Shown here: positions 42,666 to 50,409 of the stretch, piece by piece | How the letters are laid out: each line of letters opens with the position of its first letter | Numbering within the stretch: position 1 is the stretch's first letter | Source of the DNA: Halorarius litoreus | Lineage (GTDB): Archaea; Halobacteriota; Halobacteria; Halobacteriales; Haloarculaceae | Direction of reading: 5' to 3' | Length of the DNA: 64,000 nt | Assembly (NCBI RefSeq): GCF_024362405.1 | Contig: NZ_CP101455.1 | Span: forward strand, 101,338 to 165,337 | The notes under the pieces: generated by a model | Databases searched by the model: none | What the model was told of the DNA's origin: nothing | Seen by the model: only the letters and a program-made list of their open reading frames with translations | Position numbers and translations under genes: made by a program

Positions 42666-43211
42666 ACCAGCCCGGACGGTCTTCAACGTCCCATTCTCGG
42701 TGAGATCAATGAGCGCGTGATTTAGCAGTTCCCGGAGGACGAACTCCTCGTAATGCTGTGTCGCACAGTACTCGCATGGCTTCATCTCTCGTGCCACCGC
42801 TTCGATGTCGTCGCCGTGCTCCTCGTAGAGCGTCTCCACGAGCCCTGTTAATTCGGCTGTCGCGGTGTCCTGCGCCCCAGCGAGCGTCTGCTCAGCGTCC
42901 TCTGGAAGGTCATACGAGAAAATCCGCGTGTTCGACTTGTAGTACTTTCGCGTCCCCCCACCAGCTTCCTCGAGCCGGGCGATCTCGACCATTCCCGCAT
43001 CCTTCAGGATGTTCACGTGGTGGCGCACCGTCGTCTCGGCCTTCTCCTCACCGCGACGATGCAGTTCGTCGTGAATCTCCTCGATCGTCATTTCTTCGGC
43101 AGCGAGCATATCGAGGATCTTCGCCCGGACGTCGTTCTCCAACGCTTTCGCTTTCTCCGGGGCCGTCGTCACGACTTCACGGATCGGCACGTCGGATTCG
43201 AGGAGCGCCAT
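42612..43211 (-). CDS. ArsR-type metal-responsive regulator
   Basis: 199 residues from MALLESDVPIREV. A winged HTH (EKAKALENDVRAKILDMLAA, RRGEEKAETTVRHHVNILKD) is followed by a C-terminal domain with CEYCATQHYEEF, a probable metal site. It is divergent from the P1B ATPase at 43343 (131-bp gap) and so likely controls it. It overlaps the end of the nickel transporter on the opposite strand. Confidence 0.8.
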   Translation of the reverse strand: MALLESDVPIREVVTTAPEKAKALENDVRAKILDMLAAEEMTIEEIHDELHRRGEEKAETTVRHHVNILKDAGMVEIARLEEAGGGTRKYYKSNTRIFSYDLPEDAEQTLAGAQDTATAELTGLVETLYEEHGDDIEAVAREMKPCEYCATQHYEEFVLRELLNHALIDLTENGTLKTVRAGSEDAGDEAESHDDEDGR

Positions 43212-43342
43212 TCTTGTGAGGACGTAGGGGAACGACGATAGTAAGAGTAACGCCACACACTCGACAGCAGTCTTAGTTATTCGATACCGCTATAACTCTA
43301 GTCGTAATGGTTATCCACTTCGCTGGGTAACTAGCGACCACG

Positions 43343-45619
43343 ATGGGAACGACACACGAACAATTCAACGTCGGGGGAATGTCCTGCTCCTTCTGTGCCG
43401 AGAGTATCAAGAAGGCCTACAGCCGGACCGACGGCGTCGAGGACATCGACGTGAGTCTCGCCCACGAGGAGGTCCTCGTCCGGTACGACGACGATATCCT
43501 GAGCGAGGTCGAGGTGAAGGACACGCTCCGGGATCTCGGCTATACCATCCGCGATCCGGACAAAGCGAAGCGATACGAGCAACAGCAGGCCGAACTCACC
43601 GACGGCAAGCGCCGCCTCCTCCTCGCCGGCGGCGCATCCATCGTCGTTGCCGCGCTGATGGGCTGGATGATCGTCGTGATGGGACGCTTCGAGTCGGCAT
43701 CTCTCGTGATGGATCTGATGACGCTAGGACTGGCGCTCGGGACGATGTTCGGGCCTGGGCGCTATATCAAACAGAAAGCCTTCCAGAGCCTTCGCCGGAG
43801 GATCCTCAACCAGCACGTCCTCCTAGAGGCAGGCGCGTTCGCAGGGTTACTCGGTGGGTTGCTCGGTCTGTTCGTCTTCCCGAGCTTCCCGACCGTCCAC
43901 TTCTTCGCCGTCTCCGTGTTCATCACCACCTACCACATCCTCTCGGAGTACACCAGCCTCACCGTGCGGACGCGGGCCTCACAGGCCGTTCAGAGCCTCC
44001 TTGACCTCCAGCCGGACACCGCCCGTCGCGTCGACGAGGACGGCAACGTCAAGGAGGTCCCCGTTGACGACCTCGACATCGGTGATCGCGTCCGCGTCAA
44101 GCCCGGCGAGAGTATACCCGTCGATGGGACAATCGTCGAGGGTGAATCAACGGTCGACGAGTCGGTCGCCACCGGCGAGTCGATCCCCGAGGAGAAGATC
44201 GCCGGCGACAAGGTGATCGGTGGCAGCGTCAACGAGACCGGCACGCTGCTTATCGAGGTGACCGCAATTGGGGAGGACGCGTTCCTCAATCAAGTGGCCC
44301 GCGAGATCGAGGAAGCGCGGGCGATGAAGCCCGGCATCATCCAGCTCGCCGACCGCGTGCTCAAGTACTTCGTTCCGGGCGTCCTGACGATTGCCGCGCT
44401 CTCGTTCCTCTTCTGGCTGGTCGCACCGCTCGCGTGGGGCGGTGGTCCGAACGTCCAGCGGGGGGCCTTCGCAGCGCTGGCGGTCCTCGTCCTCGGCTAT
44501 CCGTGTGCGCTTGGGATGGCAACACCGCTCGCCCTGATTCGGGGCGGCGGGAAGGCCGCGACCCGCGGCATCCTGATGCGGTCGGGTGACGCCTTCCAGA
44601 TCTTCCCCGACGTCGACCACATCGTGCTGGACAAGACCGGCACCATCACCGTCGGCGAACCCACGGTCAGTGACGTCGTTGGATTGGATGACGAGGAGAG
44701 CAACGTACTGGCGACGGCGGCCAGCGCGGAGGCATTCTCCGAGCACCCGCTCGCCGATGCGATCCTCGAGGCCGCCGACGAGCAGGGCGTCGAGTACGGG
44801 GACCCCGACGCCTTCGATTCCGTGACGGGCAAGGGCGTCCGGGCAACTGTCAATGGCGACAAGGTACTGGTCGGCAAACCGGACTGGCTCAGCGACGAAG
44901 GGATCGACCTGTCGAATGGTCGCGAGAACATCGAGCGACTCCAAGCCCGTGGCCTCACCGTCTCCGGGGTCATCCGTGACGGTGACCTGATCGGCCTGGT
45001 CGGTATCGGAGACGAGGTCAAGAGCGACGCCGCTGCGACCGTCCAGCGGATGAAAGAGGCAGGCATTACGCCCGTGATGATAACCGGAGACAACCAACGC
45101 ACCGCGAACACGGTTGCTGACGAGGTCGGCATCGATCGTGTGATGGCCGACGTACTGCCCGACGAGAAGCGGGAGGAAATCGGTCGCCTGCAGGAAGCCG
45201 GCCACCGGGTGGCGATGGTCGGCGACGGCATCAACGACGCCCCCGCACTCACGCAGGCGGATATTGGGATCGCCATCGGTGCAGGGACCGACATCGCCAT
45301 CGAATCAGCGGATATCGTCCTGATGGGCGACCGGCTCGGTGGCGTAATGGACGCCTACGAGATTGGCAAAGAGAGCTATCGGAAGACCCGCCAGAATCTC
45401 GCGACAGCCTTCGCGTTCAACGGGATCGGCGTCGCCGCGGCGACGACCGGGCTCGTTCACCCCGTGTTCGCGATGCTCGCGATGGTGCTGTCTGTCTCGG
45501 CGGTGCTGGCCAACAGCTTCGCTGGCCAGCTCCTCTCCGGCGAGGGCGTCAACACCGAGTTCGCCCTCGAAGAAGGTACGGATGGCGACGTGAGAGACGG
45601 CCGAGCGGCAGCCGATTAG
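43343..45619 (+). CDS. P1B-type metal ATPase with a YPC motif
   Basis: 758 residues. N-terminal HMA domain (GGMSCSFC, C15/C18), actuator loop with TGES, DKTGT (D430) and GDGINDAP. The transmembrane metal site is Y386-P-C388 (LGYPCALGMATP) where most copper and zinc pumps have CPC. The residues after it (LALIRGGGKAATRG) also differ from classic CopA. Pumps of this subgroup may move a different ion or use fewer thiolates. A small HMA protein gene is convergent and overlaps by 4 bp; an ArsR-type regulator is divergent. Confidence 0.88.
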   Translation: MGTTHEQFNVGGMSCSFCAESIKKAYSRTDGVEDIDVSLAHEEVLVRYDDDILSEVEVKDTLRDLGYTIRDPDKAKRYEQQQAELTDGKRRLLLAGGASIVVAALMGWMIVVMGRFESASLVMDLMTLGLALGTMFGPGRYIKQKAFQSLRRRILNQHVLLEAGAFAGLLGGLLGLFVFPSFPTVHFFAVSVFITTYHILSEYTSLTVRTRASQAVQSLLDLQPDTARRVDEDGNVKEVPVDDLDIGDRVRVKPGESIPVDGTIVEGESTVDESVATGESIPEEKIAGDKVIGGSVNETGTLLIEVTAIGEDAFLNQVAREIEEARAMKPGIIQLADRVLKYFVPGVLTIAALSFLFWLVAPLAWGGGPNVQRGAFAALAVLVLGYPCALGMATPLALIRGGGKAATRGILMRSGDAFQIFPDVDHIVLDKTGTITVGEPTVSDVVGLDDEESNVLATAASAEAFSEHPLADAILEAADEQGVEYGDPDAFDSVTGKGVRATVNGDKVLVGKPDWLSDEGIDLSNGRENIERLQARGLTVSGVIRDGDLIGLVGIGDEVKSDAAATVQRMKEAGITPVMITGDNQRTANTVADEVGIDRVMADVLPDEKREEIGRLQEAGHRVAMVGDGINDAPALTQADIGIAIGAGTDIAIESADIVLMGDRLGGVMDAYEIGKESYRKTRQNLATAFAFNGIGVAAATTGLVHPVFAMLAMVLSVSAVLANSFAGQLLSGEGVNTEFALEEGTDGDVRDGRAAAD

Positions 45620-45822
45620 GCCACTACGTCGTAGCCGGCCTGTTCGATTGCCGCGTTCACATCGTCATCGGAGACCCCATCCTCGAGGACCACATCGACC
45701 GTATCTGCTTCGTGGTCGGCATCGACCCGACTCACACCATCGAGGTTCCGCAAGGCAGTCTCCACGTTCCGTTCGCACCCGTTACACGACATCCCGGTGA
45801 CGGAGATCGTCTTTCGCTCCAT
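45616..45822 (-). CDS. Small HMA-domain metallochaperone
   Basis: 68 residues from MERKTISVTGMSCNGCERN, the CopZ-type fold with the metal pair in MSCNGC. It delivers soft metal ions, commonly Cu(I), within the cytoplasm to a pump such as the neighbouring ATPase. It ends 3' to 3' with that gene. The longer upstream frame is not protein-like. Confidence 0.85.
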   Translation of the reverse strand: MERKTISVTGMSCNGCERNVETALRNLDGVSRVDADHEADTVDVVLEDGVSDDDVNAAIEQAGYDVVA

Positions 45823-45954
45823 ACCTGCTGAGAAACACTCGCAGGGGATGGCCGTTACGGTAGCCATTGTATCGGTATCAATTCTATTAGATGTGGGGCA
45901 ATATCGTACGGAGAGTTGTTTGTGTCGGCCCACAAGGAGTGGAGGCTCTTCGAG

Positions 45955-46170
45955 ATGGGGACAGCTGACGACAGAGAAAGTAACGAGTTTCCACCAGAGA
46001 AACGACTGGAAGCACCGAACACGCGCCTGATCAAGGCTAGTATTGCGACAATTTCTGATATGGAGACACTCCGGGAGTGTGTTGCCTACGAAAACGCCCA
46101 CAAGAACCGGACGCAGATTCTACGCCGGGTCAAGTGGAAGGCTGAAGAGTTGAGTGAGGACGAAGAGTAA
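45955..46170 (+). CDS. Small helical protein, paralogue of the 35317 gene
   Basis: 71 residues from MGTADDRESNEF. The block EAPNTRLIKASIATISDMET and the helix CVAYENAHKNRTQILRRVKW match the 35317 product. No leader hairpin or inverted repeat precedes it. Inverted-repeat copy 5 begins 9 bp after its stop. Confidence 0.65.
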   Translation: MGTADDRESNEFPPEKRLEAPNTRLIKASIATISDMETLRECVAYENAHKNRTQILRRVKWKAEELSEDEE

Positions 46171-46179
46171 GCTCTGTTC

Positions 46180-46221
46180 TTAACCAACACACTCCGCGAG
46201 AGTTCCCTCGTTGTTGGTTAA
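46180..46221. repeat. Dispersed inverted repeat, copy 5 of 7
   Basis: Arms TTAACCAACA (46180-46189) and TGTTGGTTAA (46212-46221), 22-bp spacer; leader copy 18 follows after 14 bp. Confidence 0.85.
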
Positions 46222-46235
46222 TAGACTGTGCCTCG

Positions 46236-46265
46236 GTTTTTCGGGCCCCTGAACGGGTGCGGGGC
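46236..46265 (+). promoter_or_regulatory. Structured leader element, copy 18
   Basis: GTTTTTCGG, then a perfect stem gcccc/ggggc (46245-46249/46261-46265), loop TGAACGGGTGC. Confidence 0.8.
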
Positions 46266-46292
46266 AGCCAGCAGCGCCCTCGCGATCCAATC

Positions 46293-47294
46293 ATGCCCCT
46301 CGATCTGAGCTCCAGCGCCACCACGGCGAGTGAAATCGCTGCCGCCAGACAAGCAGACTATGTAGCGTTCCTTCATCGAGCCCCGTTCGTTGCCGATGCT
46401 TTAGCCCTCGGATTTCTCCCCGGGTTTCGAGAAGACTGTGGGTATCAGACGAACCAATACCTGAACCTCGAGATTCCTGTTGGGATGCTCGACAACGACT
46501 TTCGGAACCCTGATCTGGAGCGGTTCGTCGACCGCTTCTTCGAGCACGAACCACAGGTCGGGGTCATCGGGGACGTGGACGCAATCGACGATGTCGACGC
46601 CCACGTCGCTGCTGCTCGTGAGATCCAAGCGAGCTATCCCGAGGCCGAGATCATCGTCGTTCCGAAATCGCGGGCGGTGATCAACGCGATACCTGAGAAC
46701 CTTGCCCTCGGGTATTCACGGGGATACGCCGACCGCCTAGCTCACGAGTTCTCCGACCCAGCCGATTGGAGAGGCCGGCGCGTCCACATCCTCGGCGGGA
46801 GTCCGCCCAAGCAGCTCGACGCCATTCGACAGCTGACCCGACCGACGCTCACGGACGAGCCACCGGCCGACATCGTGGGCGTCGACTGGAACGGCCTGCA
46901 TCGCGGCGCACAGTTCGGTGAGTTCTGGACGGCCGACGGCTGGGACGACAGCGGTCGCGACACCGACCACGTCACCGTGCGAAAGACGGTGCGTCACAGC
47001 CTCGCTCGCGTCCGTGGGTTTTGGAGGATCCACGGAATCTGGCCCGAAACGACACCGCAAGACGAGGGGTTCAACGTCGAGTACGAGGGACCGACTCCTG
47101 CCGATCTCGAGGACGCCGCCTGTGCCGAGTGCGGGACGAACGTCTGGCGAACTCGCCGCGGCCCGTACGTCGCCGAATACGATACCGGCGCAATCTGTGG
47201 ATACTGCAGCTACGAGTGCTACTTCAACCACCGTCACCGGAACAACCTGGAGGAGACCGCCGGCGAGCAGAGCGTCTACCTCCCGACGGCGTGA
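46293..47294 (+). CDS. DUF6610-like protein, TGT-like in parts
   Basis: 333 residues. The middle has features of the TIM-barrel fold of tRNA-guanine transglycosylases and their DNA-modifying relatives: LERFVDRFFEHEPQVGVIGD, IIVVPKS, LALGYSRGYADRL and RRVHILGGSPPKQ. The C-terminus holds a zinc site (CAECGTNVW ... CGYCSYECYFNHRH). I associate it with DUF6610; base-exchange chemistry is an inference. No 7-deazaguanine synthesis genes are in the window. It carries both upstream elements. Confidence 0.6.
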   Translation: MPLDLSSSATTASEIAAARQADYVAFLHRAPFVADALALGFLPGFREDCGYQTNQYLNLEIPVGMLDNDFRNPDLERFVDRFFEHEPQVGVIGDVDAIDDVDAHVAAAREIQASYPEAEIIVVPKSRAVINAIPENLALGYSRGYADRLAHEFSDPADWRGRRVHILGGSPPKQLDAIRQLTRPTLTDEPPADIVGVDWNGLHRGAQFGEFWTADGWDDSGRDTDHVTVRKTVRHSLARVRGFWRIHGIWPETTPQDEGFNVEYEGPTPADLEDAACAECGTNVWRTRRGPYVAEYDTGAICGYCSYECYFNHRHRNNLEETAGEQSVYLPTA

Positions 47295-47305
47295 CTTCGC
47301 GACCT

Positions 47306-47335
47306 GTTTTTCGTGCCCCCAGAGAGGACGAGGGC
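47306..47335 (+). promoter_or_regulatory. Structured leader element, copy 19
   Basis: GTTTTTCGT, then stem gccc/gggc (47315-47318/47332-47335). An alternative stem agggctc/gagccct follows directly, so two structures may compete. The loop is AG-rich and lacks GGGTG. Confidence 0.6.
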
Positions 47336-47365
47336 TCCTTCGAGAGCCCTCAGAGGTGACTTCCA

Positions 47366-47713
47366 GTGAGTCAACAACAGCGTCCTGACAACGTCTCGAT
47401 CGACGAGATCCCGGTCGATATCGACAACACGCAATCAGCGGAGGTCGATTCCGCCGACGTCCCCGACGAAATCGAGTCCATCACCCGTGGGCTCGCCGGT
47501 GAGCAGCCGCCGACGAATCCCATAGTGGTTCTCAAGGCGGCCCGGTGGTGGTACATTCACGGCAAGGGCGGCACGGATCCCGCCTTCCAGTGGGCCATCG
47601 AGTGGGCGCGTCATCTTGCGACCGACACGCCCAGTGACGTCGAGCGGTTCGACGAGTTCCTCGAGTACCTCGTCACGGTCGGCTTTGCAGACGAACGCCA
47701 CGAGCTCCGCTGA
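47366..47713 (+). CDS. Hypothetical protein
   Basis: 115 residues from GTG 47366. An acidic start, then PIVVLKAARWWYIHGKGGTD and a helical end (FQWAIEWARHLATDTPSDVE). No motif recognised. The T-run of the next leader element begins 12 bp after its stop. Confidence 0.55.
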   Translation: MSQQQRPDNVSIDEIPVDIDNTQSAEVDSADVPDEIESITRGLAGEQPPTNPIVVLKAARWWYIHGKGGTDPAFQWAIEWARHLATDTPSDVERFDEFLEYLVTVGFADERHELR

Positions 47714-47724
47714 CCGACAGAGCG

Positions 47725-47753
47725 GTTTTTGAACGCCCCTGAGGGGTGCGGCG
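47725..47753 (+). promoter_or_regulatory. Structured leader element, copy 20
   Basis: GTTTTTGAA, then stem cgcc/ggcg (47734-47737/47750-47753), loop CCTGAGGGGTGC. Confidence 0.7.
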
Positions 47754-47799
47754 CGGTCTGAACAGACGCAGTCGCCGTGAACTCGATTCGGTGATCACG

Positions 47800-48747
47800 A
47801 TGTCTACGACCAGAGACTCGTCGGTCTCCTTCGACCAGACCGACACACGTTCAGACGAGATGAACAGCACTATCGAACAGTGGATCGACGACCTCGTCGC
47901 CGGCGTCGACGACGCGCAGACCAGCGTGGAGTTCCAAGAGTGGCTCGACGTCCAGAGTCGCTTCCACGACTACTCCTACCGGAACACGCTCCTCATCAAG
48001 CGGCAGTGTCCCAAGGCGAGCCGGGTGGCGGGCTACCGTACGTGGCAGGAAGAGTTCGACCGCCACGTCAAGGAGGGTGAGTCGGCCATCTGGATCTGGG
48101 CGCCGATCATCACCAAGCAGTGCCCGGAGTGCGAGAACTCGTCGAGCTACCACGAGGACAGTGACTGTGAGTACGACGAGACACCGCCCGAGGAGTGGTC
48201 CGAAGGACTGGTCGGGTTCAAGCCCGCGCCGGTGTTCGACGTCTCTCAGACCGAAGGCGAGCCGCTTCCTGATCTCGACACGGAAGCGACCGGCGACGCC
48301 GGCGACCTCGTCGAACAGTTGACTGCCGCCGCTGATGAGCTCGGCGTGACGGTGCGGATCGTTCCAGCCGAGGAGTGGACACACGGCGAGGCAAAGGGCA
48401 TCTGCGAACAGCTGAGCCTCGTCGACGTCCAGCCGCTCGTCGAGGTGCGCGATCGGGAGAACGAGGCCGACCTCGCGCGGACGCTGATTCACGAGTACGC
48501 CCACGCCCTGCTCCACTTCGACGTCGACGACGACACCGAGCGGGCGAAACGCGAAGTCGAGGCCGAAGCCGTCGCGTACGTCGTCGGGCGCTACTGCGAG
48601 CTCGACACCAGCGGGTCAGCGTTCTACCTCGCAGCCTGGGAGTCGGACGACCCCGAGGTCGTTCGCAAGCGGCTTGGACGGATCAGTCGGACGGCAGAGG
48701 AACTCATCGACGTTCTCGAGAGCGAATCCTCGCCCCAACCCAATTAA
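47800..48747 (+). CDS. ArdC-like antirestriction protein with metallopeptidase motif
   Basis: 315 residues from ATG 47800. The N-terminal part has the ArdC single-stranded DNA-binding pattern (QSRFHDYSYRNTLLIKRQCP, VAGYRTWQEEFDRHVKEGES). A zinc knuckle (CPECENSSSYHEDSDC) is inserted near 105-125. The C-terminal part is an IrrE/ImmA-like metallopeptidase with HEYAH at 231-235. ArdC proteins protect incoming plasmid DNA from host restriction in the recipient. It sits in the same + strand array as the other accessory genes. Confidence 0.8.
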   Translation: MSTTRDSSVSFDQTDTRSDEMNSTIEQWIDDLVAGVDDAQTSVEFQEWLDVQSRFHDYSYRNTLLIKRQCPKASRVAGYRTWQEEFDRHVKEGESAIWIWAPIITKQCPECENSSSYHEDSDCEYDETPPEEWSEGLVGFKPAPVFDVSQTEGEPLPDLDTEATGDAGDLVEQLTAAADELGVTVRIVPAEEWTHGEAKGICEQLSLVDVQPLVEVRDRENEADLARTLIHEYAHALLHFDVDDDTERAKREVEAEAVAYVVGRYCELDTSGSAFYLAAWESDDPEVVRKRLGRISRTAEELIDVLESESSPQPN

Positions 48748-48785
48748 CCAACAGAGTGATGGATTCCTCCCGCTTTGTTGGTTAA
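48744..48785. repeat. Dispersed inverted repeat, copy 6 of 7
   Basis: Arms TTAACCAACA (48744-48753) and TGTTGGTTAA (48776-48785), 22-bp spacer. The left arm overlaps the preceding stop codon and the right arm abuts leader copy 21. Confidence 0.85.
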
Positions 48786-48817
48786 GTTTTTCTGCGCCCG
48801 CCGAGGGGCGGAGGCGC
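48786..48817 (+). promoter_or_regulatory. Structured leader element, copy 21
   Basis: GTTTTTCT, then stem gcgcc/ggcgc (48794-48798/48813-48817), inner cgcc/ggcg, tetraloop GAGG and a 3' GA bulge as in copy 4. Confidence 0.85.
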
Positions 48818-48837
48818 GTTCTAACCTCCGTCGAATA

Positions 48838-49659
48838 ATGACTGAACCCTATCTCACGACGGTCCTCGAGGAAGCCGAGCACGTTGCCGAGCAGCACGAC
48901 CAGGTCGCTCGAACGACAGACAACCAAGCCCACGAGTACCTCCGATACGCCGTCCTCCGGGTGCTCGAAGGCGAGGCGGAACACGTCCCGGCGGACTGGA
49001 CGCCAATCGACGGCGTGACCGTCGGCTACGGGAGCGACGATGCGATGTACGACAGCTGGGGCTCCAGCGAAGACTGGTGGGAGACCGTCCTGCCGCAGGA
49101 GGCGTGTACCCGCTTCCGAGTTTTCTTCCCGGACGACCACCAGACAGTTCCCCGCGACATCGTCGACGTGATGGCCGCGCTCGGTGCCTGGCGCGTCTGG
49201 ACTGGGTGCGCAGCCGCGTGCGGCTCCTACGACCATCGCGAGCGCCGCGAAGTCCACTACCTCTGGCCGGAAGGCCATCCGGTGGAGGAAGTTTTCCACG
49301 AGCGGCTCAGTGGCCCTGCGGAAGCCGTCGCTCCCGACGGTGGCCGAACGGGCGACGTTCGCGACCGGCTGGTCGTCGACGAGAACGCACAGTCGCAGGA
49401 CGACCTCGAGCCCCGCACGAAGCGTGCCGTCGACGAAGCGATGGACATCTCGCTCCTCTCGAAAGGTGGCCGCTACGAGGTACAGTCCGCCTCCGGCAAC
49501 AGGTACGAAGTCGACGTCATCGACGAGTCGTGTACCTGTCCCGACTGGCAACAGCGCTCACCCAAGGGGGGCTGTAAGCACCTGCGTCGCGTCGATCACG
49601 AAATCAAACGGGGCCGTGTTCCCCGACCAGACGGTCGACTCCCGGCTGTTGCCGACTAA
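48838..49659 (+). CDS. SWIM zinc-finger protein
   Basis: 273 residues from ATG 48838. The C-terminal region is a SWIM finger (CTCPDWQQRSPKGGCKHL, a CxCx(n)CxH pattern), preceded by a beta segment (GRYEVQSASGNRYEVDVIDE). SWIM domains mediate DNA or protein contacts, often in recombination and repair factors. The N-terminal half has no recognised fold; it includes a W-rich stretch (DSWGSSEDWWETV). Both upstream elements are present. Confidence 0.75.
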   Translation: MTEPYLTTVLEEAEHVAEQHDQVARTTDNQAHEYLRYAVLRVLEGEAEHVPADWTPIDGVTVGYGSDDAMYDSWGSSEDWWETVLPQEACTRFRVFFPDDHQTVPRDIVDVMAALGAWRVWTGCAAACGSYDHRERREVHYLWPEGHPVEEVFHERLSGPAEAVAPDGGRTGDVRDRLVVDENAQSQDDLEPRTKRAVDEAMDISLLSKGGRYEVQSASGNRYEVDVIDESCTCPDWQQRSPKGGCKHLRRVDHEIKRGRVPRPDGRLPAVAD

Positions 49660-49733
49660 TCCTGTGTACCCAACAGGTCACTTCTGTCACCGCCTGCGTT
49701 TGGTAACACAGACAGTATCTGACCTACCCACCA

Positions 49734-50282
49734 TCACGGGAGTTCCGCAGTCACGTCGACGAGCTGCTCCTCGGTCTGCCACCGATACAACCGTCCGTCC
49801 TGGTCGAATAGCTCGAAGACGCCGTCTTGCATCCAGCCGAAGGGGTGTTCTTCGTCCTCGTACTCTCGCTTGAGGACGTGACTCTTCGCGAAGTACTCCG
49901 TCGTGCCGACGAGCAGCCCCTGCTCGACGAGGAAGTCGCTCGGTTCCTTCTCGGCGACGCCGACGAGGTATGTTACGATGTCGGCGATCAGGCAGAACTT
50001 CTGGATGCTGTTGTCCCACTCCCCGCGGATGTCGACCATCCGGAAGGCGTAGGCGTCTTGCCGCCGATTCAGTCGGTTGACCACGAGGTTCAGTCGGCGG
50101 ATCGGCTCCCGGTCGTAGTTTCCCAGCACGAAGTACGACCGGTCGTTCTCGTAGACGGGTGTCAGCTCACTCAATGCGTGGAGAATCTCCTCGTTGTCCG
50201 CCAGTGAGATCTCCTCCTTGTCGAGTTGGTCCTTCGCACTCTTCAGGACCTCCTCTGGGACGGGCGGCTCCTCGTCGGACAT
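49734..50282 (-). CDS. Hypothetical protein divergent from a PadR-like regulator
   Basis: 182 residues. Alpha/beta protein with a central RSYFVLGNYDREPIRRLNLV and RRQDAYAFRMVDIRGEWDNS and a C-terminal FELFDQDGRLYRWQTEEQLV. Haloarchaeal relatives are uncharacterised. It shares the divergent promoter region at 50283-50409 with the HTH gene, which probably controls it. Confidence 0.6.
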   Translation of the reverse strand: MSDEEPPVPEEVLKSAKDQLDKEEISLADNEEILHALSELTPVYENDRSYFVLGNYDREPIRRLNLVVNRLNRRQDAYAFRMVDIRGEWDNSIQKFCLIADIVTYLVGVAEKEPSDFLVEQGLLVGTTEYFAKSHVLKREYEDEEHPFGWMQDGVFELFDQDGRLYRWQTEEQLVDVTAELP

Positions 50283-50319
50283 ACATTGTCTCTCTCAGCG
50301 CCACACGATATGGGTTATG

Positions 50320-50379
50320 GAGTAAATCACCAAGTAACTCACTATAGTTTACTCTGAGGTGGTTTACTCAAGAGTAAAC
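50320..50379. promoter_or_regulatory. Operator-like cluster of GTTTACTC boxes
   Basis: Four copies of GTTTACTC or its inverse GAGTAAAC/T at 50320-50327, 50347-50354, 50362-50369 and 50372-50379, in the gap between two divergent genes. The last two form an inverted pair separated by 2 bp. Confidence 0.65.
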
Positions 50380-50409
50380 TACTTGCCGACAGGGCGTGTA
50401 CTGTGTCGT

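Noticed and set aside
44147..45205. 352-codon - strand frame across the second ATPase
   Set aside because: Shadow of the well-supported + strand pump gene; no domain in the translated product.
12722..48817. Leader elements as ordinary intrinsic terminators
   Set aside because: The T-run precedes the hairpin instead of following it, and the element sits at a short distance before starts rather than only after stops.
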